Positions 1 through 13,693 of a stretch of 64,000 nt of DNA are shown piece by piece. How positions within the stretch are numbered: position 1 is the stretch's first letter; the number at the start of each line of letters is the position of its first letter. The stretch lies in NCBI GenBank assembly GCA_963924555.1, contig OZ004595.1, forward strand, positions 6,380,599 through 6,444,598, given 5' to 3'. A program made the position numbers and the translations under genes. Source of the DNA: Crambe crambe (taxonomy: Eukaryota; Porifera; Demospongiae; Poecilosclerida; Crambeidae). Under the pieces are notes generated by a model. That model searched no databases and had not been told where the DNA came from. It saw only the letters and a list, made by a program, of their open reading frames with translations.

Positions 1-10
1 GTCCTTGCAG

Positions 11-1937
11 CCAGTTTTGGAAATGTTGCTATGAAGTGGGAAAAACTTTCTCGGTTTCTTTCTCATGTTCCAACTCAAAGAGAAATCTTCTGGGACTGAC
101 AGTGGTCACCTGTGAATGTCAGCCTTGTAATAAACTCCATGCCTACATCAGAGGAGAAGTATTATCATCTCTTAGCCGCCAACCTGTTGTGTTAGCTGCT
201 GTTCTCTTAGGGACAGAGGTTGTGACTTTTACGGATCAGGATGGTAAGTTCTTTTTCGAGGTGACCACAATTGAGGGAGGTGTTAGTCTTCTTGTTCAAG
301 AAGTTCGTCACAAACAAGTTCAAGTGGATATTGATCTGAGAAGGTCAACCATTAGGCGAGATGTGACAATCGTTATGGAATACATTGAAGAAGTGATAGT
401 AGTTGAGAAAATTCAGCTTGGTATAAAGCTTGAGATGAATACTTCAGAAATGACAGGTATTAATGGATCCATTTTGGTACCTCGTAATTCTCTACTGGCT
501 CCCCACAGTTACACTGTCTACCATGGTCCTGGTCATATCCTACAGTCTCTCTACCACATGGATTCACGTCCAGATTTCACTTCTGATGCCATACAGAGTA
601 TGGTGTACAGTGACTCCAAAGGTGCTGATTTCTCCATACAATCTCATGTGCTTGGCTCCTTGAGAATAGTAGGAGAGACAGGACAAACTCTGAACCTCAA
701 ACAAGGGTCACAAATAGTGATCAAAGTATCAATTTGGTTTGATGCAATTTTAGAAGCATCTCAAGTCAAAGGACTGCACATATTCACGTATTCCGACAGA
801 GGATCGGATTGGAAGGACAATGGTAGAGTTCGTATTCTATCTATCCAGCAATTCAGCTATAGAACGTTAGTCACTCTACATGCCAAGTTGAGGAACTCCA
901 ACCTGGTTTGGAGCATTGGATTCCCATCAAGAATTTCTTGTTACATCAAAGCAAAGGTCTTTCGCTTGCTCAGCAAGCAGGAACAGACTGATATCACAAT
1001 CCAGCTAGAACAGAGTATGGATAATTTGGACAGGCCAAGCTTTTACCTGACTTCGGCTAAGACAGCTGCCACAGGAGGTGTGTGTTTGCAGGCAGTGTGC
1101 AGTCTGGGGGGACTTGTGCACATCATGGATACTGGATTCGGGGGGAAGCTATACAGAGAAGCTATGTATCCTACCACAGAGCATGCTGTTATGATGGATA
1201 ACAACAGCCAAGTCATGTTTTATAATGTAGGCAAGAATCTGATAACAAATGTCTCCTCCACTCCCTATTATCAAACTCATGAACAATGCATTTCCAGTGG
1301 GCCTGAGAAAACTGGATTTTTTACATTTTTGATCAACTCTTCATCACTCAAGTTGAAGTACACTCCTTCCATATTGACTCCAATTGGCACTGTACTGACA
1401 AATAACTCTCTAGATAGTGGCAAATACTGCTACATCAAGGTAGCCATTTATGACTGTTCTCATTATGCTGACATCCAAGTTCTCAGCTATGCTCAGACCA
1501 ATCACTCTCATCTACTCTCCATGTCTGCAAAGACCCTCCCCCCTGCTGCTCTGGACAACCAGATTCAAGAGTTTGAAGATTGCTCACAGTCAGGGGTGGT
1601 GGAGTTGCGTGCTTCTTGTCTACAGTACTCGTGTGGCAGTGATGTGCACATCTCTATGACCATCAGAACAGCCGAAGAGATCCAGAAACCTGATGCCACG
1701 GGTGAGAGATGTCGATATTGGAGTTCCCATCCTAATTTGAGTGGGAGTATCCACCTGGCTCATTCTATGCAGTCGTTCCACCTTACGGACAGTGGAGTGG
1801 GTGATGGGAGTAGAGGTGGCTTGTATCATGCTGCCAGCAGGGGGTTGGCCATCCGCCAGTGTCAAGCAGGAGATGCAACCAGGCCTACAAAGGTCATGAA
1901 CCCTCACAAAGGGATAGCTGTCACGTTTACCTGTTGA
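11..1937 (+). CDS. CILP-like extracellular protein, 3'-terminal exon (5' partial)
   Basis: This is the last exon of a larger gene. A 3' splice site (ttgcag) ends at base 10, and the frame stays open from base 11 to the stop at 1935-1937, about 640 codons. No start is assigned because the exon continues an upstream reading frame. The order of segments matches cartilage intermediate layer protein: a Cys-rich stretch (TCECQPC), a carboxypeptidase-regulatory-like beta-sandwich with the TDQDGKFFF signature near residue 75, a long central region, then the C-terminal region with CYIKVAIYDC, ASCLQYSCGSD and a final GIAVTFTC. Human CILP ends with a very similar GVALTFNC. The family is secreted matrix protein. 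Several NxS/T sites fit a secretory route. The signal peptide and any TSP1 or Ig domains would lie to the left, outside the window. LRRC34 begins only 80 bp downstream on the same strand. Confidence 0.75.
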
Positions 1938-2016
1938 TATAATAGTGTGTATTAAATTAACTTTTTGTTAAAAGTCACCTGGTTACCATGGCAACCGAAC
2001 AAGAAGACGTTAAAAA

Positions 2017-3584
2017 ATGACGGAGCTGGTTGAAAGCTGGAAATCTTTTGTTGAAGAAGAAGAAGGCTACTGCGACAGTGCTACGTATTCTCTGTTACTC
2101 CCGATCTTGACTGGAAAAGAGAAGTATTAGCTAGATAGCTAGCTATATAGCTAAACTCCACAGTTCATAACTTTCATACACTTACAGTGAAGAAGAGAAA
2201 GATTTAAACTTGAAAGGCAACCAGCCCTCTTTGAGTAAAAATAGGCTGGTTGATTTTGTAAGTTATATCTACTGCTAGTAGTAAAACCAGTGGTTAGCTA
2301 GCCATTTGTTTCCTTGCAGGACATGAAAATCCTTTGTAAGGCATTTGAACTTCATCCTGGGCATGTCCATACTCTGAACCTCAGCTACAACTCACTCTCT
2401 GATAAAAGCATGATATTCTTTCATGACTATCTGAAAGTGAGTGAGGGGCCAGGCTGCCCATTGTGTCCTGATTTCAATCCATCGTGTACTGTTTTGAATA
2501 TCAGGATCCAGCCTGCTCACTCTGCAGCCTGGACTTGAGCTACAATGATCTAGAGGCTGAAGGAATCGGAATTCTGAGTGATGCCCTCCAATTCAACAAA
2601 TCAGTGGCGAAACTAGAGCTGAATGGCTGCAAAATGGGCCACAAGGGAGGGCTGCAGATAGCCTCCATGCTGCAAGTCAACGTTACCATTAAGAGACTAG
2701 GATTGGGTCGCACTGATCTTAGTACAGATTGTATCATAGCCATGGCTACAGTACTGCAAGGGAATAAGGCCCTGCAGAGTGTAGACCTCTCTAGACCACT
2801 ACTCCACTCCTTACTCGAGGAAACTACTGTCCACTTGAGCAAGATGCTGCAAGTACGTGACGAGTTTTTCTATTGACATTTTAAATTTCATGATCATAAT
2901 TATGATGCCTTAAGGTGAATGACACACTGCAAGAGCTGTATCTAACTCACCACAACATGACTGACACAGGGCTAGAACGAATCTGCGAAGTATTGCACAA
3001 AAACACAAGCATCACTATTCTTGATGTCAGCAGGTTAAGCAACTAGTATTGTCTGAAATCTATTCATAATTATATGCTTTTTTATAGTAATAAGTTTTCT
3101 CGTGATGGAGCTCACCACTTTGCTAAACTCCTTCGCCAGAATCCACCTTTGCAACAGCTGGATATCAGTCATAATCGTATCCAGGACGAGGGGCTGGTCT
3201 GGATGAGTGAGGCACTTGAATCTGAAAACACAAACCTCAAAAAGTATATCTAAATAGTCTTCTCTCAAACAATAAACTAATTCCAGGAATAATAGGTTGA
3301 ATGTGGAGCATAATAGTATCGGGGATACAGGATTGTGTGCTCTAGCCAAAGCTCTTCAGACCAACACATCCCTTCAACATGTCACCATCTGGGGCAATAT
3401 CATCTTTGAGCCAACCTGCAAGGTCAGATGACTGACTTCACTTTAGCATGTAATTCCAGTCAAATTCATGTGATACTTTCAGGCTTTTCGTTGGTTACTT
3501 GAAAGTGGTCGGTTACTACCTGAAAATACTGACGTTAAGCCATATGAAGTAGATGGAGTTAACTATCTAGCACGGACTGGTTAA
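2017..3584 (+). CDS. LRRC34: Leucine-rich repeat-containing protein 34
   Basis: Eight coding exons join in frame: 2017-2123, 2188-2257, 2320-2436, 2505-2852, 2915-3033, 3088-3243, 3296-3422 and 3483-3584, giving 381 residues. The body is ribonuclease-inhibitor-type leucine-rich repeats (LNLSYNSLSD, LDLSYNDLEAEG, LYLTHHNMTDTG, LDISHNRIQDEG, LNVEHNSIGDTG). The C-terminus LLPENTDVKPYEVDG-YLA is the tail I recall for LRRC34, a nucleolar/germ-cell-associated protein. The ATG at 2017 was chosen because it opens exon 1. A short upstream ORF starts at 1988 and ends at the TGA overlapping this start. Exon 7 may instead begin at 3287 (cag) and add three residues, but 3296 gives the better repeat register. 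The function of LRRC34 in this organism is not deducible from sequence. Confidence 0.85.
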
Positions 3585-3746
3585 TTACAATCATTTTGTA
3601 CAATTTTCAACTTGATATAAACAGCAAAGAGCTAATTATTAGTTATGTTTTGAAGTATATATCAGCTGGCTGAAATAATCTTTCTGGATGGAGGATAAGC
3701 TGGTGAATCTGTGAGCAATGGAGCAATCATTGATTTTCATAATGAA

Positions 3747-7180
<3,434 letters not shown>

Positions 7181-7321
7181 TGTATTTAATAGTTTGTTTA
7201 TTGTGACGTCACGACCATGGTGATGAAGATGATTTCTAAATAAAGCACATCAAAAGTAGAGTTGCTTGATTCGATACATCTGCTCATGTTGACAGTTGTG
7301 GAGTAGAGAAAGTATTACAGG
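7181..7321. promoter_or_regulatory. Bidirectional promoter ARMC9 / POLR2G with CRE site
   Basis: Only 141 bp separate the ARMC9 start codon (minus, 7180) from the POLR2G start codon (plus, 7322). A perfect palindromic CRE/ATF site, TGACGTCA, lies at 7204-7211. This fits a shared divergent promoter; binding is inferred from the motif only. Confidence 0.6.
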
Positions 7322-8189
7322 ATGTTTTTCCATGTAAGAATTTAGAACGAGCTCAAGAAGAAACTAATTCTAAATGTTGCTCACCATGTGTAGATAAGTA
7401 TGGAACATGATATTTTGCTCCATCCTCGATACTTCGGACCTAATCTACTAGAAGCAGTCAAAAAGAAACTCTTTACAGAAGTAGAAGGCACTTGCACTGG
7501 AAAGTGAGTTTGATTTCGCATGCATTTCGAGTATGAAGTGAAGTGGGCTACTATGCAGGAGTGGATTTGTGATTGCTGTGACAACTATAGACAATATTGG
7601 ACTAGGAGCACTGCAACCAGGCAGAGGATTTGCTCTCTACCCTATCAAATACAAAGTCAGTTATCTTACCCTTGTTATCATCACTCCCACCTTACTGCCC
7701 CTACCCCTAGGCAGTTGTATTTCGGCCCATCAAGGGGGAGGTATTGGATGCTGTGGTTACACAGGTCAATAAGGTTGGACTCTTCACTCAGATTGGCCCC
7801 CTCTCTTGTTTTGTCTCCAAGCATGTAAGCTTCTCTTGTGGAAGCCTTCGTTCTAATCCCCCCTCTCTCCCTAGACTATTCCTCCTGAACTAGAGTTTGA
7901 TCCAAATCTGACCCCTCCCTGTTACAGAACTAGTGACTCGGTGAGTGGGTGTTGTTAACCTTTAATTATCATTCGTTTCATGAGGTGATCTATTTCAGGA
8001 AACTCTGATCCAAGTTGGGGACTCCATACGACTGAGAGTGATAGGCACAAGAGTAGATGCCAATGACATAGTGAGTTATGGTGCTGCTGCATTATGACTG
8101 CTCTAGCCATGAAAGCTCCCTCCACTGATTGATCATATTAGTTTGCAGTGGGTTCACTCATGGATGACTATCTTGGCCTGGTGAATTAG
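7322..8189 (+). CDS. POLR2G: RNA polymerase II subunit RPB7
   Basis: Seven exons join with correct phase: 7322-7333, 7394-7503, 7559-7655, 7711-7824, 7875-7940, 7999-8070 and 8142-8189. They encode 172 residues, the same length as human RPB7. The N-terminal RNP-like (tip) domain has [10 protein letters not shown] and [12 protein letters not shown]. The C-terminal OB/S1 fold has [20 protein letters not shown] and ends [12 protein letters not shown]. With RPB4 it forms the stalk of Pol II that contacts nascent RNA. The first exon encodes only four residues, so an ORF finder misses both it and the short last exon. A decayed copy of the last exon lies at 11467-11510 between two Wnt genes. Confidence 0.96.
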
Positions 8190-8453
8190 CTCACTATGAA
8201 CTTACTCATTTTCAATCAACTGAGCTTTTTCTCTCTCCTTTATTCTGGGCTTCACTATTCTTGGACACCACATATAACATGTAATAATTCTCTCATTGAA
8301 CTCTGAGACCACTTATGGGTACTATTCCTGATTTTTATAGTCTCTATGCAGATACAAAAATAATCAGAATGGAGTAGAATATATTCATTGGGTAGTAAAA
8401 GTTGCATTCATTGAGTAATGATATTGGCATTATTTTGTTAGGGAGTAAATGCA

Positions 8454-10829
8454 TTATTTTGTTGGTGGTGGGTTACAGTGATATTCAGTCTTAGTCACAT
8501 TATGTGTATAGGAGCATTCTATTCTTGCAAGCTCGCTTGGGTTGCAGCAGATGAATCTGCACTCGCGGAATGGAGTGACTTTTGTTGATTTGTAGTGACC
8601 ATAGTTACAGCAGATAGTGCTGCAAGCATTGCGGTTATTCGAATTGGGGTCACACAGGCGATGGGCCACACCCACTATTCCTGTCAAGTTATTGGCGACA
8701 CAGAAGTCAGGTGATCTATCACAGAAGATTAAATCATCTTCAGTGGGTGGGTCACTGTTGGGGTTCTCAGGAACAATTTCTCCCTGGTCATTATCATCTT
8801 CCTCCACTCTGATAGCACCACCATAACGCTGAAAGATAATTTCTCCAACTTCCTCGACTGATACCACTCTAGAGTAGCAGGTCTGGACTGTGCACGTCCC
8901 AGAGATACCATGGCAACGACATGTTGTGGTGGTTTTATTCACAACCTGGAAATGATAAGAAGATTAAACTATATAGCCATAGCTAAATGTCCTGTTCAAG
9001 AAGATTCACAGGTCAACAAAAGCACTGAAGTGCTAAGCAAACAACAGACTGTACTAAATTGGCATAGTCTTTGACCCATTATGCTTATGTTAAGGTGATG
9101 AAAAACAGAAAAATATCTTGAGTGGGACAAACTGTTTGGAGGTTTTGGAAACCCTACAGGCAGGAATATAATAGCTACTTTGCTCATCAGTGCACTTTTG
9201 CACATTAATTTTGTACTGTACAATCTCATACTCCAATGCCAGGACCTTTAATGGATTTATACATCAACTATGCACCAGTAGTCATTTCAACTTCAGCCTC
9301 AACAATGTCTAGACAATGAATGCTTTCCAGCATTTAAATTGCATCGATTTTCTACACGCTACTCCATACAATGCACTACTATTATGGTATGTTTGTAGAC
9401 CATGGTGCTGCGAGTGTATCTGCACCCTCAGCTATTTACTGTAGCTAGACCACACCAATAGAATTATGTTGTTTTGTGAAGTTGATGTTTGCATCAGAAT
9501 TACCAATGCAGCAGCAAACCATAATCACATGCATTGCACACGGAGAACTTTTTGAAAGAACTCTTCGTTATAGGTAATCACATGCTTTTGAGTATAATTG
9601 CATGAGAAACTGGCTAGGTAATTGCACGAGGCAGAAATTGCACCAGGCAAGCCAGAGTGCAATTTTAGACAGTTTCAAATGCAATTTGCAAGAAAAAGCA
9701 TGTGATTGCCTATTAATCATGTGGTAGATTACTTGTATCAGCCAGGCAGCTGCATGCTAATGTGAACCTGTAATGCTTGCCACAAAACGCTTACAAAAGC
9801 CTAGCGGGTGGCCTACTAGACAGACAATCCACTTAGATAAGCCTTAGCACCTACAATTCACTTTGAAAAAACGTAAATCAAGCTAGCCTACCATCTTCAA
9901 AAAGGTCTTACTATGGCTAGTCTGCACATGCGCAGAGGAGTGCAATTAGGGATTAATTGCACATGAACTAATGAGGGAAAATGTATTAGTAAATATTAAC
10001 CATAATGATTATTGGAGGTACAGGGTTGGTTAATTATAATACCTCTTTTCCAACATTGATATTGTGAATGTCAACCTTTCCCTTGAACCAGGTAGCATTG
10101 ATGCAATCAATGATAAACTCATAAACAATGTTGACAGCATAGTTGTAGTCAGCCATGCAGGACTCAAAGATGACATTTCCCTCTCTGTCTACACTCCTGA
10201 TCATAGGATTGTTCCGAATACAAGGGCAGCTTGCAAGGCGCTGGTTGTGACAGTCTTCAGCTAGACCCCATATCATTCCAGCAATGAAGTAGACATTCAA
10301 AACAGCTCTTTCTCGAGTTGATTCTGCAAAGTAAAGGAGGAAGAATCATCAGATTGCTCTTACAAGTAGCCTTTGGTGGTCAGAAAATTGCTAGAAACTA
10401 AAATTTATAAAGTGAACTTACGTGTAGCTATGAATGATCCAAAAAGATGTTGTCCATAGAAGGTGGAGCAGTTCCAACGAGACTCATTGAAGTGGACCTG
10501 ACAGTCAATGAGGACATGACGTGCTCCTCTGGCAATGGCTTTGAGGATGGCTGGATCTTGCTGACACAGAGTCACCTGCTTGGGTGTTAAGATACCACTG
10601 GCTCCAAACCAGGTACAGTTAGGACATTCTGCATCGGAATTCCTCGCTCCACAATTAGACACACCCAAAGACCTGGGAGAGAGGGAAGAAAAGGAATTTT
10701 GCACCAATAGCTAATTAATAATTACCACCAAGAAGTTGACGGCAATGAGCCTACAACTGTATCGCAAGTAATAGCTAGCACAAACAATAGAGCGCTGCAG
10801 CGCAGCCGCCGGGCCACTGAAAAAGTCAT
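8454..10829 (-). CDS. Wnt ligand A (third of tandem array)
   Basis: Four exons on the minus strand: 10726-10829 (signal peptide), 10422-10672, 10043-10323 and 8454-8945, giving 375 residues. Exon 1 encodes a hydrophobic leader (CSALLFVLAIT) and ends STSWW. Splicing completes the W codon and continues SLGVSNCG. Exon 2 has ARGARH-DCQ-HFNESRWNCS, the Wnt core. Exon 4 has CRCHGISGTC with the Ser that Porcupine acylates in known Wnts, then the Cys-rich domain (SPDFCVANNLTG, YHCN). The start was chosen for the leader and because the joined frame closes exactly. Exons 2 and 3 are the most divergent of the three paralogues, while exon 4 is nearly identical to Wnt B. Intron 3 (about 1.1 kb) contains a foldback element. 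The product is a secreted lipid-modified ligand for Frizzled/LRP receptors. Confidence 0.92.
9570..9713. mobile_element. Foldback/MITE-like hairpin in Wnt A intron 3
   Basis: The left arm begins ATAGGTAATCACATGCTTTT. The right arm, read in reverse complement, begins ATAGGCAATCACATGCTTTT. Pairing continues through AATTGCAT and GAAACTG into the centre, giving a hairpin of about 60 bp per arm with mismatches. There is no ORF. Class and target-site duplication were not determined. Confidence 0.65.
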
Positions 10830-10887
10830 GCCGAATGCACTTACTTGAAAAAAATAATCGTGTCTTTTTTATACTAGCTAGCGAAAA

Positions 10888-10915
10888 TGCGCATGCGCAA
10901 AGCATGCGCATGCGC
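10888..10915. promoter_or_regulatory. NRF-1-type palindromic sites upstream of Wnt A
   Basis: TGCGCATGCGCA at 10888-10899 is a perfect palindrome matching the animal nuclear respiratory factor 1 consensus. A second overlapping run of GCATGCGCATGCGCATGC follows to about 10919. It lies about 60 bp upstream of the Wnt A start codon. Confidence 0.5.
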
Positions 10916-10924
10916 ATGCTTTGC

Positions 10925-11154
10925 GTACACTTACACCCATTTTCACTTCACTTTGAACGTGCTCCGGGAAGCGTATGGTTTGTTTTTCAAGGCTGTTTCA
11001 ATGGGCATCAATGGAACCCACAAAGCATAAACTTCCCGTGAGATTTTGGAAGGTTATGCTTTGTACGTGCCGTTTAATGTTTATTGAAACTGCCCGAAAA
11101 AACAAACCATACGCTTCCCGGGGCACGTTCAAAGTGAAGTGAAAATCGGTGTAC
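10925..11154. mobile_element. Near-perfect palindromic element, about 230 bp
   Basis: Left-arm signatures TTTTCACTTCACTTTGAACG and GGGAAGCGTATGGTTTGTTT recur in reverse complement on the right (AAACAAACCATACGCTTCCC, then CGTTCAAAGTGAAGTGAAAA). The arms extend inward to ACAAAGCATAA. The whole piece can fold into a long hairpin, and there is no ORF. It sits directly upstream of Wnt A. Confidence 0.8.
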
Positions 11155-11163
11155 TTAATGCTT

Positions 11164-11328
11164 ACAGAGGTTTTCAGGTTGGTTGACACAAAATGCCAAC
11201 AATGCAGAATTAAATTCGTGCTCGCTAAATTTAAGACCATTGCATTTGTATGACAGTATATTTTACTCGCATGAATTTATTTTGCACATGCGCAAATTCT
11301 ACCGGTCAACCAACCTGAAAACCTCTGT
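11164..11328. mobile_element. MITE with 24-bp perfect terminal inverted repeats
   Basis: The 24 bases from 11164 (ACAGAGGTTTTCAGGTTGGT...) are the exact reverse complement of those at 11305-11328. The 165-bp unit has no ORF. Size, perfect inverted ends and noncoding centre fit a non-autonomous DNA transposon. The target-site duplication is not clear. Confidence 0.75.
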
Positions 11329-11466
11329 ACGTACACTTCCTTAATTGTAATTGTAACGACCCTTGTGGTAAAGGGTCGGTCGGCTACTAATAATAATAAT
11401 GAGAGGGCCTATCTAGCTAGGGAGTTTCCTCGCGCGTCTGCAGTAATGAATGATTGATTTGTCCCT

Positions 11467-11510
11467 TGCAGTCAGTAGTGGGTTCACTCTAGAATGACTA
11501 TCTTGGCCTG
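11467..11510 (+). pseudogene. Relic of the last POLR2G exon
   Basis: A splice-acceptor-like cttgcag is followed by GTGGGTTCACTC, ATGACTATCTTGGCCTG, the same bases as the last POLR2G exon (8142-8189), but with a TAG inserted in place of the Met-Asp junction. There is no RPB7 gene upstream of it. It occupies the same position relative to Wnt B (just past its stop) as the real exon does relative to Wnt A. This shows that the Wnt A/B duplication unit included the 3' end of POLR2G. Confidence 0.88.
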
Positions 11511-11711
11511 AAATTCCATGGAAACTCTCCTCACTATGTTCAATCTAGTACTCTACGTAGTCATTATTGTCCAACCACTCAATCGTGTCAATGATTTTTA
11601 TAGAATTAGCTATGTGCATACAAAAAAATACAACACAAATAATACATGAAAACATGAAAACAACCACTTATTCATTGGGTAGTAAAAGTTGCATTCATTG
11701 AGTAGCAATAA

Positions 11712-13383
11712 TTAGGGAATAGGAGTAGGTGCATCTGTTGGTGGTGGGTTACAGTGATACTCAGTCTTAGTCACATTATGTGTATAGGAGCATTCTATTC
11801 TTGCAAGCTCTGTTGGGTTGCAGCAGATGAATCTGCACTCGCGGAATGGAATGACTTTTGTTGATTTGTAGTGACCATAGTTACAGCAGATAGTGCTGCA
11901 AGCATTGCGGTTATTCGAATTGGGGTCACACTTGCGATGGGCCACACCCACTATTCCTGTCAAGTTATTGGCGACACAGAAGTCAGGTGATCTCTCATAG
12001 AAGATTATGTCATCTTCAGTGGGTGGGTCACTGTTGGGGTTCTCAGGAGTAATTTCTCCCCGGTCATCTTCCTCCACTCTGATAGCACCACCATAATCCT
12101 GGAAGACAGTTTCTCCAACTTCCTCGACTGATACCACTCTTGAGTAGCAGGTCTGAACTGTGCATGTTCCAGAGATACCATGGCAACGACATGTCGCGAT
12201 GGTTCTATTCACAACCTAGTAACAAAAGATCAGATGTCATGTTCAAAGCCTCTGGTGAAGGAATTTTAATGAGATTCATAGGTCAATATTTTTAAGCTTG
12301 ATGTGGTAGCCTATAGATTGAACATGGAGTTGCTGGCAACATAGCATCTAAAAGATTTTGTGAGTAGCTACAGTCACACTGAGTCACCTATCAATCCATT
12401 AAAGCATGTGGGTGCTGTATTCAATGTGATCTTCTATATGTGCTTTTCTTACTGCAGTATGCATAAACATGCAGAAATTTGCTGCAGCTACATGCACAGA
12501 AGGGCCTATCTTATGATGCATACCCTCTTTCCAACATTGATATTGTGAATGTCGATTTTTGCCTTGAAGTTGGAAGCATTGATCTGGTTAGTGACCAGTT
12601 CATCAACTTTGCCGAGAGCATAGTTGTAGTCAGCCTTGCAGGACTCAAAGATGACATTTCCTGCACTGTCCACACTCCTGATCAAAGGATTGTCTCTAAT
12701 ACAAGGGCAGTTTGGAAGGCGCTGGTTGTGACAGTCATCAGCTAGACCCCATATCGCTCCAGCAATGAAGTAGACAATCAAAGCGCCTCTTTCTCGAGTT
12801 GATTCTGCAAAAATAAAGGAGGAAGAATTATCAGATTGCTCCTTCTATTTAACGAATAGCCTTAAGTGATTTAGCAGTTACAATTGCTAAGGACTGCTAG
12901 CTAGAGTATCTGAAACATCAAGTGAACTCACGTGTAGCTATAAATGATCCAAAGAGGTGTTGTCCATAGAATGTTGAGCAGTTCCAGCGAGACTCGTTGA
13001 AGTGGTTCTGACAAGCAATGATGGAGTGACGTGTTCCTCTGGCGATGGCAGGGAGAATGGCTGGCTCTTCCTGGCACTGAGTTGCCTGTGTGCGTGTAAA
13101 AGTACCATTGGATCTAAACTGGGCACAGTTAGGACATCCTGCATCAGAATTCCTCACTCCACAACCAGATACAGCCACAGACCTGGGAGAGAGGGAAGAA
13201 AAGGTATACATACACATTGTTTAATTTTTTGCATACCTACTGAATTTTTTCTCATTTGCTAGGCTCTATATCTACTTACCACCAAGAAGTTGACGGCAAT
13301 GAGCCTACTACCGCATTGCAAGTTATTGCTAGCACAAACAATAGAGCGCTGCAGTGCAGCCGCCGGGCCGCTGTTAAGATCAT
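11712..13383 (-). CDS. Wnt ligand B (second of tandem array)
   Basis: Four minus-strand exons: 13280-13383, 12932-13182, 12524-12804 and 11712-12215, 379 residues. Exon 1 encodes a leader nearly identical to that of Wnt A (SALLFVLAITC, then SLPSTSWW). Exon 2 carries ARGTRH and HFNESRWNCS. Exon 4 carries CRCHGISGTC with the conserved acylation Ser and the Cys-rich C-terminus. Exon lengths 104, 251 and 281 and all phases equal those of Wnt A. Exons 2 and 3 look closer to Wnt C, exons 1 and 4 closer to Wnt A. The C-terminus has an extra TDAPTPIP tail. Role: secreted Frizzled ligand. Confidence 0.92.
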
Positions 13384-13693
13384 GCTGCAGCTTAAATTCT
13401 TCAGAATGCACTTAGCTTGAAATAGCAATTCGTGAGGTTCTTTTTATAATAATACGTACGTACCGAGCATAGAAATGCGCATGCGCAAAGCGGTACAGAC
13501 AATATTATAATAAGTCATCATCAAACCAGCTCAATAATTGGGTAGTAGATTGATTTGACACAGAAATTAATGATATACAATATAACATATTGTGTGTGTG
13601 TGTGTGTTAAGGGGTAGCCTGCTGTCTGCCATTTTGAAATAGCCTGCTTGCATTGTTCAAAATTATGTGTTCTGTGTGTGTTTGTCTCACAGT
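13384..13693. promoter_or_regulatory. Wnt B upstream region with NRF-1-type palindrome
   Basis: A stretch of 310 bp between the Wnt C stop and the Wnt B start. It contains TGCGCATGCGCA at 13476-13487, about 95 bp upstream of the Wnt B ATG, and a short GT repeat near 13590. No other gene is seen. Confidence 0.5.

Noticed and set aside
8617..8826. Plus-strand frames opposite the Wnt exons (also at 13839, 14232, 15064)
   Set aside because: They recur because the Wnt exons themselves are paralogous; they are antisense shadows with no homology of their own.
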